A DNA stretch of 64,000 nt, taken from NCBI RefSeq assembly GCF_027579695.1, contig NC_083587.1:61844738-61908737 (forward strand), read 5' to 3'. Position 1 is the stretch's first letter. Each line of letters starts with the position of its first letter. The notes below the pieces were generated by a model. The model was not told where the DNA came from and did not search any database. It saw only the letters and a program-made list of their open reading frames with translations. The stretch is from Neoarius graeffei (Eukaryota > Chordata > Actinopteri > Siluriformes > Ariidae). The position numbers and the translations under genes were made by a program. Below are positions 9,450-19,626 of this stretch, one piece after another.

Positions 9450-10991
9450 TAGCGGGGCGTGATAGCGCTGGTCCTGTCCGTTATTCTGCCGATAGCCCTT
9501 AGGTCCGGGATTCTGGCCTTGCAACACATCCCCTAATTCTCCCGTCCTACTCTGCTCATCCCTCCGCCGCGCATAGCATTCCCTCATCCAGTGGCCCTCC
9601 TTTCCACAATAGTGGCACCTGCCTGTTTTCTTCCGGTTCCCACCCGACCATGTGCGAGGCCCGGTGCGTGTTTTGTCATTATTATGACGATACGACCCGG
9701 GGCCCTGTGGGGCCACAGATAAACATGCTTTATTAGTCTTACAATCTAACAACCCATCACTTTCCATTGTCCTCAACCGTTCACCCGCTTGGCGAAGGAC
9801 CAAATGAGTCCTATCGCTCAAGTGATGTTTCAAAACGTTCTGAACCTCAGGGCGGCAGTTAGATAAAAAGGTGGACAGGAACATTGGATTGGGTTGAGTC
9901 ATGTCCAATTCTAACCCACCCAGGTGCTGCCAAACTTCACCAAAACGTTTCCAAAAGGCCGACGTCACTTCTGACTTTTCCTGTTTACAGTTAGTAACCT
10001 GCGACAGATCACGGTTCGCTTGTTTCATAGCCAGTAAATACCTAGTTAACTGCTCACGCAGGAGCTGCAAAGCATTCGGTGTGTCCCTCCAAAAAAATGT
10101 CGACACGGTGCGCTGACGCGGACGGCCACCTTCCTGAGCCGGAGCTATTTCTTCCTTTATATTCATAGCGACGTCATTTCTAGGTTGCAACACATCGACT
10201 ATTTCGAGCAAACGCTCCTCATCATATGAGTCCCCTAATTGATTCTGTAATATAAACCTATAGTCAGCACCAGTTAACTGACAGTTACGGGATGCCTTAA
10301 TTAACATGTCGACAAAAAGAAGCGGTTTGTCGGGCGAAGGGAGCAGGGAAATTATATCTTTAAGGGCTGATGGCGACGGGGGCTCCACATCAATCCCACT
10401 GCGCTTCACTTTCCAGACACATGCTACGTTGCCTGGGGGAAATGGTCTGGAGCCCGCGTCTGGGCCCACGTCATCAGGATCATTCCAGTCATCGTCGCCC
10501 CCCTCTTCCTCGTCGTGATCTTCCCCATTATTCCCCTTGGGACCCTTGCCTTTCTTGGAAACGGCAGGGGCGGGTGGAACTTTAGTTTGTGCTTCTAAAT
10601 CGGCGGACGACGAGGGTAAAGAGACGGCCGCCTCTTTAGTAACAGGCGTTGGTCTTGGTTTTGGAATAGCCTTTAAAACAGGTCTCGGGGTGTAAACACC
10701 CTTTGATTTATCCCATACCTTCTTCATGTCAAACCATTTATCATACCCTGCGCGCATATAAGGGCGGTCCCAATCCGGATCGCCTAAGCTTTCATAAATC
10801 ATACGGTGCGCTGAAGCAAGGAAGCCTGGATTAAACGTCCCATCACGGGGATACGATGGAATCTGAGGATTTGCCTCCGTTCACCCAGCCAAATTGTCCA
10901 GCCACGGCGTAACGTAATAGCCTAAACCACACTTATTCATCCATTCCGCCGGGGTGTCTGTGACCTCAGGTTTAGGATACGAGCCCCCCAT
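9447..10991 (-). pseudogene. gag: ERV1 gag with one early in-frame stop
   Basis: The natural start is the ATG at 10,991 in the leader: it opens with Met-Gly-Gly, a myristoylation-type start, and the frame contains the P-R-D-G-T-F box of gammaretroviral matrix proteins near codon 52. A single TGA at codon 37 (10,883-10,881) breaks it. The frame is open again from there to the UAG at 9449; the first later ATG (10,802) leaves 451 codons. That part holds an acidic, Pro/Lys-rich linker, a capsid region with a major-homology-like stretch (S-A-F-W-K-R-F), and one CCHC knuckle (C-x2-C-x4-H-x4-C, residues 396-409 counted from 10,802). Product: capsid precursor; membrane targeting is lost in the broken copy. 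Confidence 0.85.
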
Positions 10992-11064
10992 CGTACAGTA
11001 AAGCAAACAGATCTGAACAGAAACAAACAGCAGATATTTATCTAAATTTCTATAGCGCGCTCTT

Positions 11065-11104
11065 CCTGGACTCGAACCAGGGAAAACAAAGCCCTCCTTA
11101 GGGC
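11065..11104 (-). other. tRNA-like hairpins in the ERV1 leader
   Basis: Minus strand has CCTGG-TTCGAGT-CCAGG (11,081-11,065), a perfect T-arm with 5-bp stem and 7-nt loop that also fits the pol III B-box consensus GGTTCGANNCC. Beside it is GCCCT-AAGG-AGGGC (11,104-11,091). They lie between the splice donor and gag, so only unspliced genomic RNA carries them. Confidence 0.6.
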
Positions 11105-11148
11105 ACTACGGAACTACTTCCAACCAGGTAGTCAATCAAACATGTCTT

Positions 11149-11151
11149 ACC
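11149..11151 (-). promoter_or_regulatory. ERV1 major splice donor
   Basis: CAG/GTAAGA on the minus strand, 12 nt after the primer site; it would supply the leader of the env message. Confidence 0.7.
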
Positions 11152-11162
11152 TGATTGAGAGT

Positions 11163-11180
11163 ATCACGTCGGGGTCACCA
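11163..11180 (-). promoter_or_regulatory. ERV1 primer-binding site, tRNA-Trp
   Basis: Minus strand TGGTGACCCCGACGTGAT, three bases inside the 5' LTR. It is complementary to the 3' end of tRNA-Trp, the primer used by avian sarcoma-leukosis viruses. Confidence 0.88.
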
Positions 11181-11183
11181 AAT

Positions 11184-11617
11184 TGTTAAAATTGCGCTGC
11201 GTGCTGTTCAGATGCGTTACCAGGAGATCTCCGAGGACAAGAAGAGAGCGAACCACATGAGTTAAATCAATCTGGTTTATTCTCAGTCGTGCCCTTAATG
11301 CACAGCTGCGTCGGGCGTTTATATACACGCTGCGTAGGGAGTATCAGCAGTGGAAAGTTATGGAATGTGCTTTGCACACTCAGTATCAAGGTCACACAGG
11401 AGTTATGCACAGTTCAACAAGATGTTTCACACAAAAACATAGACAAAATCAGAATATGAAACGGGAACAGAACATATGAAAAGTACAAAATGTACAGAGC
11501 AGCGCGTATTATCTCTGGCCTAAAGTTAACCCTAAACTGCTACACTACACGACAGTCACCCTTGGGCCGCGCATTTACAAGAGTAGGTTTAGGAGTATTC
11601 AGGATTATATTCTTACA
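11184..11617 (-). repeat. ERV1 5' LTR
   Basis: 434 bp; carries the promoter that would drive the provirus (TATATAAA and AATAAA as in the 3' copy). Followed by the CCTAT duplication at 11,618-11,622. Confidence 0.95.
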
Positions 11618-11726
11618 CCTATCCTGTTGTAATGAGAGTCAACCCACAATCAATGAAGTCAAATCAGTCTTAGTTGAGCAAGTCGGTAACGGTATTTCTT
11701 ACTTTCACCATAAATTTTTATTTATA

Positions 11727-12690
11727 TGACTTTGGTCTATAGCTGTAAAAGGCCTCGGCCTTAAAAGCGGTTACCGCTGTGACGTCACGCACTCAGGGCT
11801 GGCTGGCTCAGCGGGGCGGCTCCAATGCCAACTTTGTGGTCGATTTTAACTCTCAAAAATATATATATTTTTTATTCCCATTTATGGAGCATACAAGAGT
11901 TAAGGCCCTGTGATGACCTGGTGACTTGTCCAGGGTGTACCCCGCATTTTGCCCGTAGTCAGCTGGGATAGGCTCCAGCTTGCCTTCGACCCTGTAGAAC
12001 AGGATAAAGCGGCTAGAGATAATGAGATGAGATGAGATGAGATGAGATGAGATGAGAGTCAAGGATGGAGATACTATCCACTTGGAAATTTATTTAAAAA
12101 TAAAGGTTCTGCGTATCTGCTTTAAGGACTCTTGACTTGGACTTGAGCACTGACGACTCAAACTCGGACTCGTGCATTAACTGCATTTGGATTCGTAAAT
12201 TGGAGATGAGGACTTGGATTTTTTTCTTTATTTTTTGTAACATGCCATAATAATTTGGCATAAGATATTTAGATCTACATTAATTTTTATACTAATTTTG
12301 TACAAGAGAATGCACATTCACCTGTTCATACATCATGATCAGGAATAAACTAACGTTAATGGTGCTAAAATGCCTGGAGAGACGCCCCTAGGACTGTCCA
12401 CTTTGCTTATACAGACTTCTCGTGCAGTGGGAAAAAATGCACTGCTGTGTGTTTCATATGTAGAAGAAGTATCGAGGAGACGACGGGGACGACCTCGAAC
12501 TTCAATCGTCATTTGGTAAGACTCCACCCAGAGAAGGAAGTGATATGCTATGTTCATTGCTCTGTTGATAGTGGGCGGGGCATACTTGCTGAGTGATGAA
12601 CTAGCTAGTGTTAACCCTCTCTCATGTTATTTGCCCTGGTGATAGTGGGCGGGGCTTGCAGAGCGATGAACAAGCTTTTTATCCATAGCC
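11727..12690 (+). mobile_element. BED-finger repeat (hAT-like), copy A
   Basis: Matches 60,478-61,262 (copy B). Around 12,370-12,545 it encodes the same BED-type zinc finger as copy B, but one base is missing after the ATG at 12,370, so the finger is out of frame here. A 5'-truncated SINE interrupts it at 11,903-12,056 within an AGAGT(T/C)AAGG duplication. Element ends are not defined. Confidence 0.55.
11903..12056 (+). mobile_element. 5'-truncated SINE tail
   Basis: Only the 3' part of the SINE with a (GATGA)n tail, flanked by AGAGTTAAGG and AGAGTCAAGG. Truncation during target-primed reverse transcription is the likely cause. Confidence 0.8.
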
Positions 12691-13159
12691 TGTTAACTAA
12701 AATGGGGCAGTCAAGCAGGAACGCTAGTCCAACACAGTAGCAGAGATGGGTGGAGTCTTGTTCTCGGACTCAACTTGAAATTTTCTTTAAGGACTCGGAC
12801 TTGACTGACCAGCTGTTAGAAACCATTCACTGTATAATAATAATAATATCTGCAAATTATAGTGATAAATACATCTTCCTACTGATACTGATAAAGATTT
12901 TACCCTCTTTCTGTATAGTTCCATGAAATATTCATTTCTAACATTTTTAAAAAATCACATTTTTTAAAATTTATTTTGATGTTATTTAAATAAAAATGGT
13001 TAGCTATAGAAGTAGAGGGTGTTGAAAAACTGCTGATTGCAGTCTCCACTCAGACATCAAGACCTCTTCACAGGAAGCATCGTGGACTTTGAACTCTTCC
13101 TGTTCTTCTGGTTTTTATACTTGACGTTTTTTTTTGATAATCCTTTATCATCATTGAGA

Positions 13160-13160
<1 letters not shown>
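12691..13160. other. No gene seen
   Basis: AT-rich sequence without coding features or a recognised repeat. Confidence 0.5.
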
Positions 13161-13226
<66 letters not shown>

Positions 13227-13227
13227 C
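13161..13227. repeat. (CTAT)n microsatellite
   Basis: About sixteen tetranucleotide units; the open frame over it is an artefact of the repeat. Confidence 0.95.
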
Positions 13228-13394
13228 AGTCCTGTGCAAAAGTCTTAGTCCCCCTTTTTTCATACAAACTTTGTTATAGATTTCTATTTTATGACTTCTA
13301 CATTATCCAGTCAAACCATTACGAAAACATTTTAGAGTTCCAAATGTTTGTTGTTGTTGTTGTTTTTCCAGCACAAAATTAAATGTTACAGAAA

Positions 13395-14832
13395 AAAAAA
13401 ATGTTTGCAAATATCTGAGCAGCATATTCCATAAGAGCGCACTTTTTGGATTAAAAAAGAAAACATCATGAAGACTACTAGAAAATGTTTGGTGCAAAAT
13501 GAAGAAGCGAGTGTGACAAAGTGTCCAGAAGAACTGTGGCTGGTTCTGGAAGATGCTCAGTAAAACCTACAGCTCATTTCCTTATAAAACTGCACTCACT
13601 GGACCGCAGACTACTTTTTTTTTTAAAGCAAAGGTTCGTCTCACACCAAATATCGACTTTGTTTCATTTATTATGGCTGACTGATTACTGTTGATAGTAT
13701 TTTTTTATGTTGAAAGATTTCATTTCATTGTTTTTTCAGCCATTTCTGATCTGTAGCATTACTTTACATGACCCTTCTTGAAGATCTTCATCATTTGCTC
13801 CAGACAATCAACCGAATTAAAATTACAACTTATGCTGAATTAGAACATTCAAGATTCATGAATGAAAAAGACACACTGTATGCTTTAATGAGCGATTTCA
13901 TTTTTCAGGAATTCTCCAGAATCATTTGATTTCCTTTGCAGGGAAATGCACTATGATGGTACTTACAGTACATATTTACTTACCAATTCAATCCTGTTCA
14001 AACAGTGTCACTGTGGGTTTGTCAAAGATGGAAAGATGTGTGATTCAGGAAAAAAAACCCGATCTATCCATATTTTCAATTTGAAAATTTCAGGATTGTC
14101 GTGTTAGCTGACTTTTTCATCTTGATTAACTGCTGAATCTGGAACACTGGGTGTAACACAGGAATGCAGCTTGGATGGAACTCCTGTCCATCACAGGCCA
14201 CGATGTGTACACATACGCAATCACACACACAATCACACACTCGTTCACGCCCTGGGTCAATTAAGCGTAGCCGGTGTGTGTTGTCTTTTGGAAACTGGAG
14301 AACCAAAAGGAAAACTTTGTGGACACGTGGTGGAACAAAAAACGAACAGTAACTTGAGCCGAGGATCAAACAGTAGAGGTGTGAAGCTGCAACACCACAT
14401 GATGCACATATATTTAAGATATGAATGATTTATTATTATTATTATTATTATTATTATGGGGCTGCACGGTGGTGTAGTGGTTAGCGCTGTGGCCTCACAG
14501 CAAGAAGGTCTGGGTTCGAGCCCTGTGGCCAGCAAGGGCCTTTCTGTGTGGAGTTTGCATGTTCTCCCCGTGTCCGCGTGGGTTTCTTCCGGGTACTCCG
14601 GTTTCCCCCACAGTCCAAAGACATGCAGGTTAGGTTAACTGGTGACTCTAAATTGACCGTAGGTGTGAATGTGAGTGTGAATGGTTGTCTGTGTCTATGT
14701 GTCAGCCCTGTGATGACCTGGCGACTTGTCCAGGGTGTACCCCGCCTTTCGCCCGTAGTCAGCTGGGATAGGCTCCAGCTTGCCTGCGACCCTGTAGAAC
14801 AGGATAAAGTGGCTAGAGATAACGAGATGAGA
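13395..14832 (+). repeat. 1.4-kb duplicated segment, copy 2
   Basis: Partner of 2270-3709, offset about 11.12 kb in the same orientation, with the nested SINE at 14,458-14,832. ERV1 and BED copy A lie between the two copies. Confidence 0.8.
14458..14832 (+). mobile_element. tRNA-derived SINE (DANA/Mermaid-like)
   Basis: Full-length copy at the same site within the duplicated segment as 3336-3709. Confidence 0.9.
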
Positions 14833-15969
14833 CAAACACAACCTTACAAAAAACTATTTTCAGAGTCTTCAAACCTTGTAAAAAAACACACTATAAATAT
14901 ATTTGCACAAGACTTTTGAAGTCTGAACCTTGTAAACATAGGTGTTGGCTGCATAAAAGTAAGAACAGCATTCAGATTTCTGAAGTTTTGTTCTGTAGTT
15001 TCAAGACTAATTGTAGAAACTTCAGACTATCTATGTTTTCTCCAAAGCCAGTTGCCCTTTCAAATGAATATTGATGAGGTAGGTGTAATTCACCTGTAAT
15101 CCCCCCCGTCACTAGTCCATTTGTCAAAGACAAAGACCCTGGCCCTGGCCCCTGTACCTCCCCGCCTCCACACCTCTCTGCTTGGAAAGTTATTGCAATG
15201 AAAAGAAGCCCTAAAAGCCAAAGCTACATTTCATAATCTTATGCATAGACCTATGCACGGACTATAATAAATCTAAAGTTAACAATGAAGATAAACTATG
15301 ACTATGCAGGGCATGTTGACTTAGGTTACTAATTACTGTAAATCAGTAATCAGTAAATCAGTGAAACATAGTTTGGCAACTGAAAAATGTTTTCAAAACT
15401 TGACGAAAATAAGACAGCGCATTTCGAACTAATTCTTTCTCTTCATGACAAAGTTTATTCTATTCTATTCTATTCTATTCTATTCTATTCTATTCTATTC
15501 TATTCAAAGAGCACCTCCTATCCTAACAACCCACTAACCATCTAACATGCACTCTCTTCTTCTTACTCTGATTTCCTATGTTTTACTGTAGCTTGATTGT
15601 TTTTCTAATTGTAAGTCGCTTTTTATAAAAGCGTCTGCTAAATGTAATGTAATGTAGTTCTCCCTATACGCTAACTGAAAAAGCATGACAACAACCGCTA
15701 GTGAGACATCTTCCTTGCATTGGCCATTCCTCAAAGTTTCTCAGTTGGTATGGAAACAAGTGAACATGTGCACCTGTTTATACCGGTGAAATGGGGCGTG
15801 TTCTCACCTCCCCTTGCTACACCATGAGCGAATGACGACACTGATGTTTCATGCGCTTAACATGTGAATAGCTGATGGGTATGTCGTTAAGAGGCTGCTG
15901 CTGGCTGAAGTACTGAAATTCGTAAGATTTGTTTTTATTCTCTTTAGAAAGTGCTAAAGTTTGTTTTAA

Positions 15970-15970
<1 letters not shown>
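14833..15970. other. Non-coding, with (TATTC)n and a V-SINE-like tail
   Basis: A (TATTC)n tract lies at about 15,453-15,505. At 15,600-15,657 is a V-SINE-like end (cgtctgctaaatgtaatg). No gene is visible. Confidence 0.5.
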
Positions 15971-16027
<57 letters not shown>

Positions 16028-16029
<2 letters not shown>

Positions 16030-16815
16030 TAAGTAACTTTAAAAATGCACATTGATAAAACTTGCTGAATTCGTGCTGAGTTTATCTCAAGAAGAAAAGA
16101 AATACATCACAATGGAAAAATAACTTCATTCCGCCTGAATAAGTTCCAAATCTGTGCTCAAATCAGAATTTAAGGGAGTTGTACTCAATAACGTACAATA
16201 TGACTCGGGTAGTCAATGACATGGACAGGCTTTAATTTTCAAACAAATTTTGCATACACTGTACACACACAATCTTGCCTATAAATACCCGGGGGAAATG
16301 ATGGGAAAATTGTCATTATTGAAGATGCCATGCCTAAGCCAAAATCAACGTGAACAGGCCATCGGGATGTTGCGTGCTGGAAATACACAGACAGAGGTCG
16401 CCCGGCACTTCGGTGTTCATCATTCGACCATTTCCCGTTTGAGTCAGCGTTACAGACAGACAGGGAGCACCAAGGATCGTCCACGCCCTGGTCAGCCTCG
16501 AGTCACGACGCCAGTTCAGGATCAGCACATCAGGCTAGCTCACCTCCGTGACAGATTCCTGACCCCCTCAGTCACTGCTGCTGAGACCCCTGGACGACAC
16601 AGACCCAGAATCTCCAGCATGACGGTCCGAACATGGACCAACTGTCACTTTGAATTTTTTTTATTTTGAATTAATTCTTGAGTTTGACAATAAATGTCCT
16701 TTATCGATGTTTCAAGATGTGTGTGCATTACATACAATATCATAAATTTCAAATATATGCATGGATCTAAAGTGATATCGTGTTGAATTCCATTGTGCGT
16801 TTTTAAAGTTACTTA

Positions 16816-16819
<4 letters not shown>
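16028..16819 (+). mobile_element. Tc1/mariner deletion derivative inside a (TA)n tract
   Basis: Inverted ends actaagtaactttaaaaatg (16,028) and its complement ending at about 16,819 are flanked on both sides by (TA)n, as expected for TA-targeting insertion. Inside, 16,325-16,660 encodes a transposase N-terminus with paired helix-turn-helix (S-Q-N-Q-R-E-Q-A-I-G-M-L, then R-P-G-Q-P-R-V-T-T). It breaks off after T-P-G-R-H with no catalytic domain, so it is non-autonomous. This type of N-terminus recalls Tc1-like proteins I associate with invertebrates. Confidence 0.8.
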
Positions 16820-16869
<50 letters not shown>

Positions 16870-16875
<6 letters not shown>

Positions 16876-18050
16876 TAGAAGATTCAAGGTTTCTAGTGGT
16901 GTTGCTTGAATGTTTCTAGCGCAAAAACTCGTGGAGCTTTAGATGTGTGTTTACTAACAGTCCTAAAAGTCCCCTGTGGGGGTTGGCGACCTGAGAGTGT
17001 TAAAATTTGACTCCATCAGTTGAACTGTTTGAGGGGTTTATCTGCTACTTTCGACCTGAAGACATAGAGGAGACCCAGACAGAGCTTAGAGCAACCAGGA
17101 CTTCACTCGTGAGTTCTTCTGGCAATGTGGGAGGGGAACAGAGAAACAGACGGAGTATGTGGTGAGATGCTGATCTGATGCTGAGCTGCACCTGTGACTG
17201 TGGGAGGAAGGACGGGACTGGAACATTAACTCAGGTGTCAGCCATTTTGTTTTGCTCGCTGATGAGTGAAGCGGCCATTAAGTTTTGGGCCACAACGGAC
17301 ACGAGCACCGCATCAGGCCCGCTACTGTACATTTTAGTTTTATAATAATTTTAGTTGCTGGCTTTAGTAGACAGTGCATTAAGGTGTGTGTTGGCCCACA
17401 AATTGTTTGTTTAAGCGACCTTGAAGTTGGTAAATTGAACTTTTCTGAGTTGATCATTTGGAGGGTTAAAAGTGTTTATATTGTTGTTTATGTATTTATA
17501 TATGGTACAGCCTTTACAGTATTTTCCTTAAAAAGAGGGATTTTTTATTTTGAAGGGTTAAAAGAACATTCATATTTTTATTTCATTAGAAATAATCACT
17601 TCTTTATTAAGTAAATAATTGAGATGTATTTTTCTAAAACCCTGTGTTGTGTTACTTTATCTGGAAAGAGGGAATGATTTCATTCTGAGAGAGACATATA
17701 CAGACACATTTGGTTAAAAATCTTTATTAAAACTATAACTGAAGAAAGGTGATTTCATAGGAAGGTTAAACATTTCATGTGTGTGATTTAAAAAGAAATC
17801 CAAGATAATATTTAAAACTGAGTTAATCAGGGTTAAAAAACATTTGGTAAATACCTTAAAAGAACCCCAAAGCCCTGCTCTCATCAATATGACTGCTGAG
17901 GGGAGCGCTTCACATTGTTATGCAGTAAGATTTATTTTCTGAAAGCTTGCAAGCATGCAATATCAAGAAAAACGTTAATTGATTGATTGATTGATCACAT
18001 TAGATAAAAAAAATTCCCAGTAGTTATATCTTCACGCCACCGATTGCTTT
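16870..18050. other. No gene seen
   Basis: AT-rich, with no recognisable exon for the upstream VWD gene and no clear repeat ends. Confidence 0.4.
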
Positions 18051-18052
18051 TC

Positions 18053-18112
18053 TTTAATCACAGATGACCATCATAAGTCCACGACGTCCTCCTCTTGATT
18101 ATTTGCCCAGCT
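18053..18112 (-). CDS. Candidate terminal exon of the VWD gene
   Basis: Minus strand TTACAG at 18,118-18,113 could be an acceptor. Joined in phase to exon 12 it gives an immediate TAG; using the AG two bases later gives about 17 codons, then TGA (18,060-18,058). ATTAAA at 18,058-18,053 could serve as poly(A) signal. Either ends the protein soon after the last C8 domain. This rests on splice signals only. Confidence 0.3.
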
Positions 18113-18279
18113 CTGTAACACAGCAATCACATCATGAATATTCATGAGCGATCACGTTCAACATACTTGTTGTTATTCATATCATTTGTCATGACTCCAG
18201 TGAGTGTTCAGATGCATGCTGAAATCTTAGCCAAGTGAATTTGTATGCATATTAACTACATGCACAAATAGTTACTTAC

Positions 18280-18838
18280 AGCAGTTAGTCATCTTCCTCC
18301 AGTTTGGTGACACAGCCGTATTTGCCCATTTGCAAATGTTTGAATAAGAGGTCAAGGCTTTGCAGTAGTCAGCATGCTTTCCGTGATTGAGACATACATT
18401 AAGGAGACACCTGTATTTTAGCTGGTTTAATTGAATCGTACTCTTACAGTTAGCGAAAGGCCCGGTTTCGTCTTCTAGCAAGCCACAGAACTCCGGGCCA
18501 CTATACCGGCGCTTCTCCTCTTCAGAGCATGACAGAAAGTACCAGCAATCAGGGTCATTACTGGGAACGCTCCATGACTGCCCCCATTCTGTGTTGTCTT
18601 TGACAGCAACACCATCTGGTGTGACAAAGTCATCCTCACGGTTGTCACTGTAGGTTCCACACATGCCCACGATGTTATCAAAGTAGCTACTGGATACGGT
18701 CACGTTGAAGAACGCGGCCCAGTCAAATGTGACCTCCAAACCAAAGTCTGTCTTCAGGATTCCCTTATTTCCTGATTGAATTATCGTGACACTCTTAGAG
18801 TCCAGATCCACAGGCAAGGCTGATTTTTTCCCATCAAC
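18280..18838 (-). CDS. VWD gene exon 12: VWD4 second half and C8
   Basis: Starts after CCTAG with V-D-G and ends at a TGCT/GTAAGT donor. The usual G-L-C-G-N-Y motif of VWD is changed to G-M-C-G-T-Y. The C8 cysteine pattern follows. The donor implies at least one more exon, none of which is certain in the window. Confidence 0.85.
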
Positions 18839-19594
18839 CTAGGCACCACAAAGGAGGGAATTTCATTATTAGATATTCATATTGCATTCATGATTGGTGC
18901 ATTTTAGTAGATATGGTATACTAGAACTGAATATTAAAACATATTACACATGATTTATTTAATCTCTTCATGCCACAGCACTTTCATCCATACACACAGT
19001 ATATCTGAATACCTGATAAACGAGTAGTGTGTTAGCCAGTTAAAAAAGGGAGGGATTTTTCTTTAGATAATTTAAATGTTATTTTATTCAATAATAATAA
19101 TAATAATAATAATAAGTTTACTACGAGGGGCGGCACGGTGGTGTAGTGGTTAGCGCTGTCGCCTCACAGCAAGAAGGTCCTGGGTTCGAGCCCCGGGGCC
19201 GGCGAGGGCCTTTCTGTGTGGAGTTTGCATGTTCTCCCCATGTCCGCGTGGGTTTCCTCCGGGTGCTCCGGTTTCCCCCACAGTCCAAAGACATGCAGGT
19301 TAGGTTAACTGGTGACTCTAAATTGACCGTAGGTGTGAATGTGAGTGTGAATGGTTGTCTGTGTCTATGTGTCAGCCCTGTGATGACCTGGCGACTTGTC
19401 CAGGGTGTACCCCGCCTTTCGCCCGTAGTCAGCTGGGATAGGCTCCAGCTTGCCTGCGACCCTGTAGAAGGATAAAGCGGCTAGAGATAATGAGATGAGA
19501 TGAGTTTACTACGAGTAGTGTGTTACCCAGATAAAAGGAGGCAGGGTTTTTTCTTTCGATAAAGTTATTTTTTAATTTTATTTTTTATGTTATT

Positions 19595-19626
<32 letters not shown>

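Larger units (their letters stand above)
3813..11617 (-). mobile_element. ERV1: near-complete endogenous retrovirus (class I)
   Basis: A 7.8-kb provirus in reverse: 5' LTR (11,184-11,617), primer site, splice donor, gag, pol, env, purine tract, 3' LTR (3,813-4,246). The LTRs differ at only two positions (3928 C / 11,299 T and 4198 A / 11,569 G), both in CpG context, so insertion is recent. pol and env are uninterrupted; gag has one early in-frame TGA. The Gag-UAG-Pol arrangement, the CX6CC Env and a CXXC in SU place it in the gamma/epsilon-like class I group. Confidence 0.95.

Noticed and set aside
13037-13279. Frame with Leu-Ser-Ile-Tyr repeats
   Set aside because: Produced by the (CTAT)n microsatellite.
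15817-16029. Frame with Tyr-Ile repeats
   Set aside because: Produced by the (TA)n microsatellite.
19128-19200. tRNA gene at SINE heads
   Set aside because: Head is tRNA-like but continues into the SINE core and has no proper acceptor stem.
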